Positions 45,841-54,256 of a stretch of DNA of 64,000 bases are shown piece after piece. This stretch comes from RBG-16-66-20 sp052386675 (GTDB lineage: Bacteria > Pseudomonadota > Gammaproteobacteria > Burkholderiales > SG8-39). Within the stretch, counting starts at the first letter, position 1; each line of letters starts with the position of its first letter. The notes beneath the pieces are model-generated. The model ran no database searches and had not been told where the DNA came from. It worked only from the letters and a program-made list of their open reading frames with translations. The DNA is taken from contig JBQTJX010000007.1 of assembly GCA_052386675.1 (NCBI GenBank), positions 31,126 through 95,125 of the forward strand, written 5' to 3'. The position numbers were made by a program, and so were the translations under genes.

Positions 45841-47880
45841 CTAGGCGGGACTGACCTCGACCATGGCGTCGAATGCCGCCTGGCCGCCCGAGAATCCGAA
45901 CGCCTCGACCGCCGCATCGGGAAGAACCGCTTCGCCCGAGGTCAGCTGGTTCAGGCCCGCCCAGCCATCGCGCATCCATACCGTGCCGGCGGGCACGCGG
46001 TCCGTGACGTGAGCCCGGCAGTTCATCTCGCCGCGCGCATTGAATATGCGGATCGCCGCTCCATCGGCGATGCCGCGCGTCGCGGCATCCGGCCCGGAGA
46101 GCCATAGCCGGGGGTCAGGGTCCAGGCGCGCGAGCGTCGGCAGCGCCCGTCCCTGGTCGTAGAACGCGTGGAACTGCGTCAGGGTCCTGCCCTGGCGAAA
46201 CGCCAGCGGAAAACCGGGAGCGGCCGGCTGCGGTTCGTGCAGCGGAAGCTCGGGCAGGCCGAGGCTGCGCGCGTGGGTGGAGAAAAACTCAATCTTTCCG
46301 GAAGGCGTCGGGAAGCGGCGGTCCGGATGCGCCACATGCGAGATGGGCAGCGCGCGCTTCCCGGCCTCCGCGCGCAGCGAGGCGACTGTAGCGTGGCCGG
46401 TAGCAGGATGGTCGATCAGCGCGTCGATCAGGCCCTCCTCGTCCATCCATGGATAAAAATCGGCCAGACCCAGGCGCCCGGCAAGCCCGCGCATCACATA
46501 CGTTACCGAGCGGGTCTCGCCGGCCGGATCGAGCGCCCGCTCCATGAGATAGAGATGCGTATTGGTGCTCTTTGCGCCCAGTTCCTCGAGCCAGCTCGTC
46601 GAGGGCAGCACGACATCGGCGAAGCGCCGCGCGGTGTCGTTCATGAACAGTTCGTGCGACACCACCAGGTCCGCGCTCGCCAGGCCCTTCGCCACCTGGT
46701 TCGCGTCGGCATAGGAAGACATCATGTCGGTGCCAAAGAGCATCATGACGCGCAGGCGCCCGTCGAGCAGGGCCTCGGTCACGCGCGGCATCTGCGAGGG
46801 CAGGTAGGCGCCCGCGGGCCGGCGCGCGGGCAGCGTGATGTCGTTCAAGGCCTGGCCGTGGCTGCGGCTGCCGTGCCGCGGCCCGAGCCCGCCGCCCGCC
46901 ACGCCGAGCTGGCCCGTGAGCGCGGGCAGGCAGGTGATGGCGCGTGCCGCCTGCCAGCCATTGGCGCCTTTGTGCATCGAGCTGCCGCCCAGGACGATCA
47001 TGGCCGGGAGCGTGCGCGCGTAGCGGCGCGCGAGCGAAGCGATGCGTGCGGCGGGCACCCCGGTGATGGGCTCGGCCCAGGCCGGCGAATGCGCCTTCAG
47101 GTGATTCTCCAGCTGGTCGAATCCGGTCGTGTGGCGCGCGACGAAATCCCGGTCGTGCAGCCCCTCGGCAACGATGACGTGCATCATGGCGAGCGCGAGC
47201 GCGGCGTCGCTGCCCGGGCGCACCAGCAGCACCTCGTCGGACTGCGCCGCCGCCTCGGTGCGGCGCACGTCGATGGTCGCCACGTATGCGCCGCGGCGCT
47301 TCGCCGCCTTGAGATGCGGCGCGGTATTGGGCTGGCTTGCGAGGTTCGCGCCCCACAGCAGGACCATGCGCGAGTGCTCGCCCATGTCTTCCTTGGTGTT
47401 GGTCTCCAGCGCGCCGGTGAGGGCCGCGCCGGTCGCGCCCAGGCCCCAGCAGATCATCGTCGGCTGCCACCACTGGCAGCCCCAGAGGTTCGCGAAGCGC
47501 CGCAACAGGTGGGCGTTGATGCGCGTGCCGTAGTTGTTCGAGAACGCGCCGTGGCCCGACCACAATCCCACCGCCTCCCGGCCTGCGTCGCGCATGCGCC
47601 CGGCAATCAGGTCGAGCGCTTCGTCCCATCCCGCTTCCCGCCAGGCGTCCGCCTTGCCACGATCGGCGCGGTTGCGCAGCAGCGGCCGCAGCAGGCGCGC
47701 CGGGTTGCCGAGGATCTCGCGCGACGCCTGCCCGCGCACGCAAAGGAACCCCCGGCTGTCCGGGTTGTCCGGGTCCCCTGCAACGGAGAGCAGCTTTCCG
47801 TCGTCCACTTCCGCCAGCATCCCGCACAGCGTGGGGTGGCAGTTCATCGGGCACATGGTGCGCACGGTACGGCGGGCCAT
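45841..47880 (-). CDS. Molybdopterin-dependent oxidoreductase (orphan catalytic subunit)
   Basis: A 679-residue member of the DMSO-reductase superfamily, here without partner electron-transfer genes. The N-terminal iron-sulfur motif reads MCPMNCHPTLCGML with the fourth Cys in GFLCVRG, so the spacing of the first three Cys (x3, x4) differs from the common CxxCxxxC. The molybdopterin-binding blocks (WGANLASQPNTAPHLKAAKRRG, VLPSTSWLEELGAKSTNTHLY) and the C-terminal dinucleotide-binding domain are intact. No Tat signal is present, so it is likely cytoplasmic. A CATAAT hexamer is 6 nt before the ATG, and palindrome copy 2 is 53 bp upstream. The substrate is unknown. Confidence 0.85.
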   Translation of the reverse strand: MARRTVRTMCPMNCHPTLCGMLAEVDDGKLLSVAGDPDNPDSRGFLCVRGQASREILGNPARLLRPLLRNRADRGKADAWREAGWDEALDLIAGRMRDAGREAVGLWSGHGAFSNNYGTRINAHLLRRFANLWGCQWWQPTMICWGLGATGAALTGALETNTKEDMGEHSRMVLLWGANLASQPNTAPHLKAAKRRGAYVATIDVRRTEAAAQSDEVLLVRPGSDAALALAMMHVIVAEGLHDRDFVARHTTGFDQLENHLKAHSPAWAEPITGVPAARIASLARRYARTLPAMIVLGGSSMHKGANGWQAARAITCLPALTGQLGVAGGGLGPRHGSRSHGQALNDITLPARRPAGAYLPSQMPRVTEALLDGRLRVMMLFGTDMMSSYADANQVAKGLASADLVVSHELFMNDTARRFADVVLPSTSWLEELGAKSTNTHLYLMERALDPAGETRSVTYVMRGLAGRLGLADFYPWMDEEGLIDALIDHPATGHATVASLRAEAGKRALPISHVAHPDRRFPTPSGKIEFFSTHARSLGLPELPLHEPQPAAPGFPLAFRQGRTLTQFHAFYDQGRALPTLARLDPDPRLWLSGPDAATRGIADGAAIRIFNARGEMNCRAHVTDRVPAGTVWMRDGWAGLNQLTSGEAVLPDAAVEAFGFSGGQAAFDAMVEVSPA

Positions 47881-47933
47881 GCGGGCATTATGGCCGATCG
47901 CCTTCGCGGCTGCAGTGCCTGGCGCGGGGCGCG

Positions 47934-47953
47934 ATGTAACCGATCGGTTACAT
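47934..47953. repeat. 20-bp perfect palindrome, copy 2
   Basis: Identical to the copies at 41390 and 53486. It lies between the 3' end of the LysR gene and the 5' end of the oxidoreductase, both on the minus strand, 53 bp before the oxidoreductase ATG. Upstream of its CATAAT hexamer it could work as an operator. Confidence 0.85.
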
Positions 47954-47973
47954 TGCGTGCCCGCTACGCCGCC

Positions 47974-48852
47974 TCAATCGAGCGGAAAGTGCCCCCGCGC
48001 CAGGTCCACGAAAGCCTTGACCAGCGCGGTCCTCGCCCCCGAGCGCATCCACAGGACGCCCACGACGCGCGCCGGGCAGGGCGCGGGAAGCGGCCATTTG
48101 CGCAATGCCGGGTTGAACGGCCCGGTCACCGGCCAGTCGGGCAGGATCGAGACGCCGAGCCCTTCGGACACCAGCTTGGCGATGCTCTCGATGCCTTCCA
48201 GCTCGAAGCGCACCTGCGGCCGGACGCCATGCCGGTTGAGGTAGTCATAGGCCATTTTGCCCGCGATGACGCTGCGGTCATGCAGGATGAAGGGCTCCCG
48301 CGCGATGGTCTCGAACACATCCGTCACCTTGAGCGATGACGGGGTGAGCAGGATCAGCGATTCCCTGCGCAGGCCCTGCCATTCGCAGGTCTTGGGGAGG
48401 TCGAACCCCGGGTGCACCAGGATTGCCGCGTCCAGGCTGTCGTCCAGGACCCTGGCATACAGCACGTTGTTGGTCGCGGGTTCGATGTAGATGTTGATGT
48501 GCGGGTTCTGCCGGACCCAGTCCTTCAGGATCGCCGGAGCGATGCCCGACATGCCCGTGGCCGTGGCGCCCAGTCGCAGCGGACCGGCCGGCAGGTCGGT
48601 GTCCGACGCCAGGGACTTCAGGTCCCGGATGTCGCGCAGGATGCCGCGGGCGCGGTCGACGATCCTTGCGCCCGCCACGGTGGGCTTCACGGTGCGCCCG
48701 GAACGAACAATTAGCTGCGTCCCGATCGCCGACTCCAGCGTGCGCAGGCGCTGCGCGAGGGTGGCGGGGGTCATGTCCAGGCGGCGCGCCGCTTCGGCGA
48801 TGGAGCCAAGCTCGACGACGAGGATGAAATTCTGCAGGTAGCGCGAGTCCAT
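47974..48852 (-). CDS. LysR-family transcriptional regulator
   Basis: A 292-residue LTTR. The N-terminal winged HTH is MDSRYLQNFILVVELGSIAEAARRLDMTPATLAQRLRTLE; the effector domain follows (GPLRLGATATGMSGIAPAILKDWV ... IPDW-like SILPDWPVTG). It is divergent from the uronate-dehydrogenase-like gene across a 108-bp region with a strong inverted repeat and is the likely regulator of that operon. The inducer is unknown but is probably a sugar acid or aromatic acid made by this pathway. Confidence 0.92.
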   Translation of the reverse strand: MDSRYLQNFILVVELGSIAEAARRLDMTPATLAQRLRTLESAIGTQLIVRSGRTVKPTVAGARIVDRARGILRDIRDLKSLASDTDLPAGPLRLGATATGMSGIAPAILKDWVRQNPHINIYIEPATNNVLYARVLDDSLDAAILVHPGFDLPKTCEWQGLRRESLILLTPSSLKVTDVFETIAREPFILHDRSVIAGKMAYDYLNRHGVRPQVRFELEGIESIAKLVSEGLGVSILPDWPVTGPFNPALRKWPLPAPCPARVVGVLWMRSGARTALVKAFVDLARGHFPLD

Positions 48853-48883
48853 GGGCAGCTGGATGGTACCCGCCTAGGGCCCG

Positions 48884-48904
48884 GAAGATGTGATTTACAT
48901 CTTC
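48884..48904. promoter_or_regulatory. Candidate LysR operator: 21-bp inverted repeat
   Basis: GAAGATGT (48884-48891) and ACATCTTC (48897-48904) are perfect 8-bp arms around GATTT. The element lies in the 108-bp region between the divergent LysR gene and the uronate-dehydrogenase-like gene, 32 bp upstream of the former and 57 bp upstream of the latter. Size, symmetry and position fit the recognition site of a LysR regulator. Binding is inferred. Confidence 0.6.
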
Positions 48905-48960
48905 AGAAGATTGGGAAGAGCTCTTTTCCAGATCCGGTACTGCGCCAAGAATCAGGCTTC

Positions 48961-49776
48961 ATGATGTTCACGCGCATTCTGATGACCGGGGCGGGAGGCA
49001 GCGTCGGCTGCGCGTTGCGCCGGCACCTCGCGGGCGCCTATGAACTGCTGCGCCTGGGCGACATCCGCGAGCAGGCCGCCGCCGGTCCGGGCGAAGAGCT
49101 GGTCGAGCTGGATGTTCGCGATCCCGCGTCGCTGGACCGGGCAATGGCGGGCATCGATTGCATCCTGCATCTCGCCGGGGTGCCCGGCCAGAAGGCGTGG
49201 CCCGAGATCCTGGCCGTCAACATCGAGGGGACCTACAACGTGTTCGAGGCCGCCAGGCGGCAGGGCGTGCGGCGCGTCGTGTATGCCAGTTCGAATCACG
49301 CGGTCGGATTCCACCGGCGCGAGAAGATGCTTGATTCGGGCGTCGCGCCGCGGCCGGATTCGCACTATGGCGCCGCGAAGGTGTTTGGCGAAGCCCTGGG
49401 CCGCCTCTATGCCGACAAGTACGCACTGTCAGTCGCCTGCCTTCGGATCGGCACCTTCCGCACTCCGGATCGCCCGACCGAGGCGCGCCAGCTGAGCAGC
49501 TGGATCAGCCACCGCGACATGGCCCAGCTTGCGCGCCGCTGCATCGATCATCCGGGCTTTCATTTCCTCGTCGCCTACGGCGCTTCGCGCAACACTCGCG
49601 GCCGCTGGAGCAACGCGGACGTCGCCTTCCTGCAGTACGAGCCGCAGGACGACTCGGAGGCGTTCGCGCAGGAGATCCTGGCCTTGAATGTCCCGGAGGA
49701 TCCGATCGCGGCGCAATTCCACGGCGGCTTCCACTGCCCGATCGGTTTCGTCGGCGACACGAGCCGCATCGAATGA
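48961..49776 (+). CDS. NAD-dependent epimerase/dehydratase, uronate-dehydrogenase-like
   Basis: A 271-residue extended-SDR enzyme. It has the motif LMTGAGGSVGCALRRHL, DVRDPASLDRAM, LHLAGVPG, the catalytic YASSNHAVGFHRR and Y-G-A-A-K, and a short length typical of uronate dehydrogenase, which oxidises galacturonate or glucuronate to aldarolactone. The ATGATG start follows CAAGAAT by 8 nt. It overlaps the sulfatase gene (ATGA), starting a four-gene operon with sulfatase, Bug receptor and NTF2-like protein. Confidence 0.82.
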   Translation: MMFTRILMTGAGGSVGCALRRHLAGAYELLRLGDIREQAAAGPGEELVELDVRDPASLDRAMAGIDCILHLAGVPGQKAWPEILAVNIEGTYNVFEAARRQGVRRVVYASSNHAVGFHRREKMLDSGVAPRPDSHYGAAKVFGEALGRLYADKYALSVACLRIGTFRTPDRPTEARQLSSWISHRDMAQLARRCIDHPGFHFLVAYGASRNTRGRWSNADVAFLQYEPQDDSEAFAQEILALNVPEDPIAAQFHGGFHCPIGFVGDTSRIE

Positions 49777-52070
49777 GCGAGCTGAAAACCTACCCCGAGG
49801 GCACGCCCTTCAATGGCAGGATCGGCCGCACCGCCTCGGATTCGGAGGCGGCCTGGCCGGTGCCGGTGCGCGCGCGTCCCGGCGCGCCGAACGTCCTTGT
49901 GCTGCTGCTCGATGACGTGGGCTTCGGGCAACTGGGCTGCTACGGCTCCGATATCCGCACCCCGAACTTCGACCGCCTTGCCGCAGGCGGGCTGCGTTAC
50001 CGCGACTTCCACACCACCGCGATCTGCTCGCCCACGCGCGCCTGCCTGCTCACGGGCCGCAACCACCACTCCAATGGCGTCGGCATCATCCAGGAGATGG
50101 CGACCGGGTTTCCCGGCTACAACGGCCAGGTGCCGAGGGAAAGCGGCTTCCTGTCCGAGATGCTGCTCGCCCAGGGCTACGCCACGCTCGCCATCGGGAA
50201 ATGGCACCTGACGCTGGCGAGCGAGTACGCATCGGGCGCCTCCAAGGCGCGCTGGCCTCTGGCGCGCGGCTTCGAGCGCTTCTATGGGTTCCTGGGCGGG
50301 AAGACCAGCCAGTGGGCGCCGGCCCTGGTGCACGACAACCACTACGCTGATCCGCCTCGGCGTCCGGCGGAGGGCTACCACCTCAATGCCGACCTGGCCG
50401 ACCATGCCATCGAGTTCCTGACCGACCTGCGCGCGGTTTCGCCGGACAAGCCTTTCTTCATGTACTACTGCCTGGGCGCGGGTCACTCGCCGCACCATGT
50501 CGAGCCCGATTGGATCGCGCGCTACCGCGGCCGGTTCGACCAGGGCTGGGACCTCTGGCGCGAATCGGTGTTCGCGCGGCAGTTGGCGATGGGCATCGTG
50601 CCCGCGGGGACGAAGCTGTCGCCGCGTCCGTTGCAGGTGAAGGCCTGGGATGACCTGTCGGGCGACGCCCGACGACTCTACGCTCGCCAGATGGAGGTCT
50701 ATGCCGCCTTCCTGGAGCAGACCGACCACCACGTCGGCCGCGTGCTGTCCTTCCTCGAACGCCTGGGCGAGCTGGACAACACCCTGGTGCTGCTGGCCTC
50801 CGACAACGGCGCCTCCGCCGAAGGTGGCGAACATGGGTCCTTCAACGACTGCCTGTTCCCGAACCGCATCGAGGCGAGCGTGGAGGAGAACCTCAGGCAC
50901 CTCGAGGACTGGGGCGGCATCAAGTCCTACCCCAACTACGCCTGGGGCTGGGCCTGGGCGGGCAACACGCCCCTGCGGCGCTGGAAGCGCTACCTGCACC
51001 AGGGCGGCATGAGCGATCCGCTGATCGTGCATTGGCCCAAGGGCGTCCAGGGGCGCGGCGAGGTGCGCGGCCAGTATGTCCATGTCATCGACGTCGCGCC
51101 GACCATTCTGGAAGCGCTGGGCCTGGAGGCGCCGGGCATTCTGAACGGCGTGTCGCAGCGGCCGCTCGAGGGCGTGAGCTTCGCCCACAGCTTCGGCGAC
51201 GCGCAGGCGCCGACCCGGAAAGAGGTGCAGTACTACGAAATGATCGGCTCGCGTGCGCTCTGGGCCGATGGCTGGAAGGCGGTGGTGGAGCAGCCCCAGG
51301 GCGAGATGCTGACCGAGGAGGCGCTCGAACGGCAGCAATGGGAGCTCTATCACGTCGCGGAGGATTTCTCCGAATCCGAGGATCTTGCCCTGAAGCACCC
51401 GCAGAAACTCGCCGCGCTGGTGGAGCGCTGGTGGGTGGAGGCGGGAAAGTACAACGTGCTGCCGCTCGATTCGCGCATGCAGTTGCGCATGAGCGAGCGC
51501 AAGCCCTCCGCGGGCCGTAGCGGCAACCGATTCGTCTACTACCCGGGCGGGGCGCCGCAGTTCGAGTACACCGCGGTCAACGTCAAGAACCGCTTTCACA
51601 CCATCACCGCGCACGTGGAGATCCCGCGCAATGGCGCGGAAGGCGTGCTGCTCGCCCATGGCAGCTGGTTCGCGGGCTACGCCTTGTATGTCCACAACCG
51701 GCGCCTGCACTACGTGCACAACTACCTTGGCCTGGCCGAGTACCGCGTCAGTTCCACCGAGGACCTGCCGGCGGGCAAGTTGCTGCTGCAATTGCGCTTC
51801 ACCCCTACCGGCGAGCACCGCGGCCGCGCCGAGCTGTACCTGGGCGAGCGCAGGATCGGGGAAGGGGACATTCCCCGGACCATCCCGGCGGTCATCGAGA
51901 CTTCCGCCGAGGGCCTGTGCTGCGGCTATGACAGCGGCCTGTCGGTGACGCCGGACTACGAGGCCCCGTTCCGCTTCACGGGAAGCATCGACAAAGTGGT
52001 AGTGGAGGTAGGGCAGGGACCGGCGCCGGATGCCGAGGCGCAGTTGCGAAACGCGTTCACTGATCAATGA
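49773..52070 (+). CDS. Arylsulfatase-type sulfatase
   Basis: A 765-residue type I sulfatase that cleaves sulfate esters after conversion of a Cys to formylglycine. The modification motif is C85-S-P-T-R in TAICSPTRACLLTGRNHHSNG. Upstream, NVLVLLLDDVGFGQLGCYGS provides the metal-binding Asp pair, and GKWHLTLASEYASG and SDNGASAEGGEHGSFN complete the active site. A C-terminal extension from about residue 575 (HTITAHVEIPRNGAEGVLLAHGSW) is a beta-rich domain seen in long arylsulfatases. No signal peptide is visible, which suggests a cytoplasmic enzyme. It overlaps the preceding dehydrogenase. Confidence 0.93.
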   Translation: MSELKTYPEGTPFNGRIGRTASDSEAAWPVPVRARPGAPNVLVLLLDDVGFGQLGCYGSDIRTPNFDRLAAGGLRYRDFHTTAICSPTRACLLTGRNHHSNGVGIIQEMATGFPGYNGQVPRESGFLSEMLLAQGYATLAIGKWHLTLASEYASGASKARWPLARGFERFYGFLGGKTSQWAPALVHDNHYADPPRRPAEGYHLNADLADHAIEFLTDLRAVSPDKPFFMYYCLGAGHSPHHVEPDWIARYRGRFDQGWDLWRESVFARQLAMGIVPAGTKLSPRPLQVKAWDDLSGDARRLYARQMEVYAAFLEQTDHHVGRVLSFLERLGELDNTLVLLASDNGASAEGGEHGSFNDCLFPNRIEASVEENLRHLEDWGGIKSYPNYAWGWAWAGNTPLRRWKRYLHQGGMSDPLIVHWPKGVQGRGEVRGQYVHVIDVAPTILEALGLEAPGILNGVSQRPLEGVSFAHSFGDAQAPTRKEVQYYEMIGSRALWADGWKAVVEQPQGEMLTEEALERQQWELYHVAEDFSESEDLALKHPQKLAALVERWWVEAGKYNVLPLDSRMQLRMSERKPSAGRSGNRFVYYPGGAPQFEYTAVNVKNRFHTITAHVEIPRNGAEGVLLAHGSWFAGYALYVHNRRLHYVHNYLGLAEYRVSSTEDLPAGKLLLQLRFTPTGEHRGRAELYLGERRIGEGDIPRTIPAVIETSAEGLCCGYDSGLSVTPDYEAPFRFTGSIDKVVVEVGQGPAPDAEAQLRNAFTDQ

Positions 52071-52083
52071 GAGGAGAACTACG

Positions 52084-53049
52084 ATGAAAACAATCCCCTT
52101 GCGGTTCCTGCCCTGGCTGCTGGCCGCGGTCTGCGTCGCGCCCTCGGCTGCATCCGCGCAGGCATATCCATCGCAGCCGGTGAAGCTGATCGTGCCCTAC
52201 GGGCCGGGCGGCAATTCCGACATCGTCGCGCGCCTCTATGGCCAGAAGCTCGCGGAACGGATCGGCCAACCCGTGGTGATCGACAATCGCGGCGGCGCGG
52301 CGGGCACGCTGGGGGTCCGGATCGGCGCCAAGTCGCCCAATGACGGCTACACGCTGGTGCTTGGCGACATCGGCTCGATGGCGATCGGGCCGATCGCCAA
52401 TCCCGATGTCGGCTACGACCCGCGCAAGGATTTCGCGCCCATCAGCCTGATCGCCTCGGTTTCCATCGTCGTCACCGTCCATCCGAAGTCCTCGATCGGC
52501 TCGATGGCCGATCTGCTCGCGCGCGCCCGCGCGCAGCCGGGAAAGCTGACCTACGGCACCGGCGGCACCGGCGGGCCGGGACACCTGGCCTTCGAACTGC
52601 TGCGCTCCATGACCGGCATCGATGTCCTCCACGTGCCGTACAAGGGCGGCGCGCAAGCCGTCACCGCGCTGTTGGGCGAGCAGGTGGACATCGTCATCGA
52701 CGGCACGGCGGTGGGCCAGGTCAAGGCCGGAAAATTGAAGCCGCTCGCCGTCACTGGTCCGCGGCTGGCGGCGCTGGCGGAGGTGCCGTCCATCTCGGAA
52801 ACGGTCAATGGCTACGGCTTCACCAACTGGTGGGGCATCCTTGCGCCTGCCGGGACGAACGCGGACATCGTCAAGCGCCTGGGCGACGAGCTGGTCGCGA
52901 TCGCGGCGATGCCGGAGGTGCGCCAGCGGCTGGGCGACCTGGGCCTGGGCGCCCAAAGCAGCTCGCCCCAGCAGCTTGCGGGGCACATCCGCAGCGAGTT
53001 GGAGAAGATCGACCGCGTGGTCAAGGAAGCGAAAATCAAGTTCCAGTAA
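52084..53049 (+). CDS. Bug/TctC-family periplasmic substrate-binding protein
   Basis: A 321-residue receptor with a signal peptide (about 1-25, ending ASAQA) and the Bug fold: YPSQPVKLIVPYGPGGNSDIVARLYGQKL, DNRGGAAGTLGVRIGAKS, HVPYKGGAQAVTALLGEQVDIV. A strong ribosome site (GAGAGGAGA) precedes ATG 52084, 13 bp after the sulfatase. It presumably captures the compound handled by the dehydrogenase and sulfatase. No cognate membrane components are nearby. Confidence 0.93.
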   Translation: MKTIPLRFLPWLLAAVCVAPSAASAQAYPSQPVKLIVPYGPGGNSDIVARLYGQKLAERIGQPVVIDNRGGAAGTLGVRIGAKSPNDGYTLVLGDIGSMAIGPIANPDVGYDPRKDFAPISLIASVSIVVTVHPKSSIGSMADLLARARAQPGKLTYGTGGTGGPGHLAFELLRSMTGIDVLHVPYKGGAQAVTALLGEQVDIVIDGTAVGQVKAGKLKPLAVTGPRLAALAEVPSISETVNGYGFTNWWGILAPAGTNADIVKRLGDELVAIAAMPEVRQRLGDLGLGAQSSSPQQLAGHIRSELEKIDRVVKEAKIKFQ

Positions 53050-53060
53050 GCTCCCTGGCC

Positions 53061-53474
53061 ATGACGAGTGACCCGTCGGTGAATGCCCGGCCTGAGAACG
53101 ACCGGGTGGCGGTCGACGCCGCGATGGCGGTGCTGGATGCCCACGTCGCGGCGCTCAACGCGCGCGACGAGAAGGCGCTCGCGGCGACCCTGCACTTTCC
53201 GCACTACCGCCTGTCCGGCGGGCGGATGAAAATCTGGGAACGGCCGAACAGTTACTTCGCCGATTTCCGCGCCCGGGCCGGCGCGGACTGGCACCATACC
53301 AAGTGGACCTCGCGCACCGTCGTGGCCGCGACGGCTGACAAGGTCCACCTGGATGTCCAGTTCACCCGCTATCGCGCGGACGATTCGGCCATCGGCACGT
53401 TCCGGGCGCTGTGGGTGGTCGCGAAGCTCGATGGGCGCTGGGCGGCGCAGGCGAGGTCGAGTTTTGCGGCCTAG
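53061..53474 (+). CDS. NTF2-like/SnoaL-type protein
   Basis: A 137-residue small alpha+beta protein of the NTF2-like superfamily (AAMAVLDAHVAALNARDEKALAATLHFPHYRLSGGRMKIW, then beta strands ending VAKLDGRWAAQARSSF). Such folds serve as small isomerases, dehydratases or binding domains. Last gene of the sulfatase operon. Its TAG shares a CTAG with the stop of the convergent DUF2877 gene. Reaction unknown. Confidence 0.72.
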   Translation: MTSDPSVNARPENDRVAVDAAMAVLDAHVAALNARDEKALAATLHFPHYRLSGGRMKIWERPNSYFADFRARAGADWHHTKWTSRTVVAATADKVHLDVQFTRYRADDSAIGTFRALWVVAKLDGRWAAQARSSFAA

Positions 53475-54256
53475 CGAGGGACGGGATGTAACCGATCGGT
53501 TACATCTAGCGCCAGCAACACGCCGTTGAGGGCATCCATGCCGGAGGTGTGGCCGATGCGTTTCAGGGCGGACAGTTCCTTCCCAAGGTTCTTGTGCCCG
53601 GCAAGGATCGCGTGTAGCGCATAGTGCAGGGCTTCGTGGCCTTCGCCCGAGGCGGCGCAGGCGAGGTGAGCTTGGCTGATGCGGTTCGTTCGCGCGCGCG
53701 CGAGGCGCAACGCCCATTTTCCCAATCGACCCGCGATTCCACTTTTCCCAAGTGCGCGCAAGGCGATCAGTGCGCCGCCGATGAGGTCGTCGCCGGCAGG
53801 AGTTAACCCATTGCCCAATCCGATTAGTCGCGCAGCCGCATCTGGAGCTTTGCCCCGTGCGTCGTCAGACATCCATGCAGCGAGCGCGTCTGATTCCATT
53901 GGGAAGATGCGCGGAATCCGCGGAAGGGTTCCGCGCCGAAAGGCCGGCGCGGGTACAGGGCGCCACAAAACGGCGCCCTGTATCGGGTAGGTCAAACCCG
54001 AGGCAAATTGAATGGAACCTCGCGTGCAGCGAACGGTTTCTCCCAGGCCAGGGAGTTCCTTGATCCCGGGCACCAGCACGTTCAGCGGCCCTCGCCCCAA
54101 TCCCGGCCCGCCGACGCACGCCAGCCCTCCGCCCGTCGCCACATAGAAACTGCGCTCGAAGCGCGCGATGACCTTGCCGCGCCGGCCCGGCGAGAGCGCG
54201 TGGCGCGCGGCATAGCCCCACTCAACCCGGGACGACCTGCGTTCCGGCTTTGCCAT
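53471..54256 (-). CDS. DUF2877 protein, oxamate carbamoyltransferase-type subunit (YlbF/AllH-like)
   Basis: A 261-residue DUF2877 protein with the family-defining GLGNGLTPAGDDLIGGALIALRAL. In E. coli the counterpart YlbF acts with FdrA and YlbE (DUF1116) in the oxamate carbamoyltransferase step of allantoin degradation. ATG 54256 gives a 35-bp overlap with the carbamate kinase gene upstream, so both are cotranscribed. The last dozen codons run through palindrome copy 3, encoding D-V-T-D-R-L-H. The gene has lower GC than its neighbours in places. Confidence 0.78.
   Translation of the reverse strand: MAKPERRSSRVEWGYAARHALSPGRRGKVIARFERSFYVATGGGLACVGGPGLGRGPLNVLVPGIKELPGLGETVRCTRGSIQFASGLTYPIQGAVLWRPVPAPAFRRGTLPRIPRIFPMESDALAAWMSDDARGKAPDAAARLIGLGNGLTPAGDDLIGGALIALRALGKSGIAGRLGKWALRLARARTNRISQAHLACAASGEGHEALHYALHAILAGHKNLGKELSALKRIGHTSGMDALNGVLLALDVTDRLHPVPR
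53486..53505. repeat. 20-bp perfect palindrome, copy 3
   Basis: Identical to the copies at 41390 and 47934; here the symmetry extends to 22 bp (53485-53506). It lies inside the 3' end of the DUF2877 gene and 11 bp beyond the stop of the convergent NTF2-like gene, so it is not in an obvious promoter position. It marks the right border of the accessory catabolic region. Confidence 0.85.

Noticed and set aside
46168..48339. 723-codon plus-strand frame opposite the molybdopterin oxidoreductase and LysR genes
   Set aside because: It crosses two well-supported genes on the other strand and shows no domain of its own.
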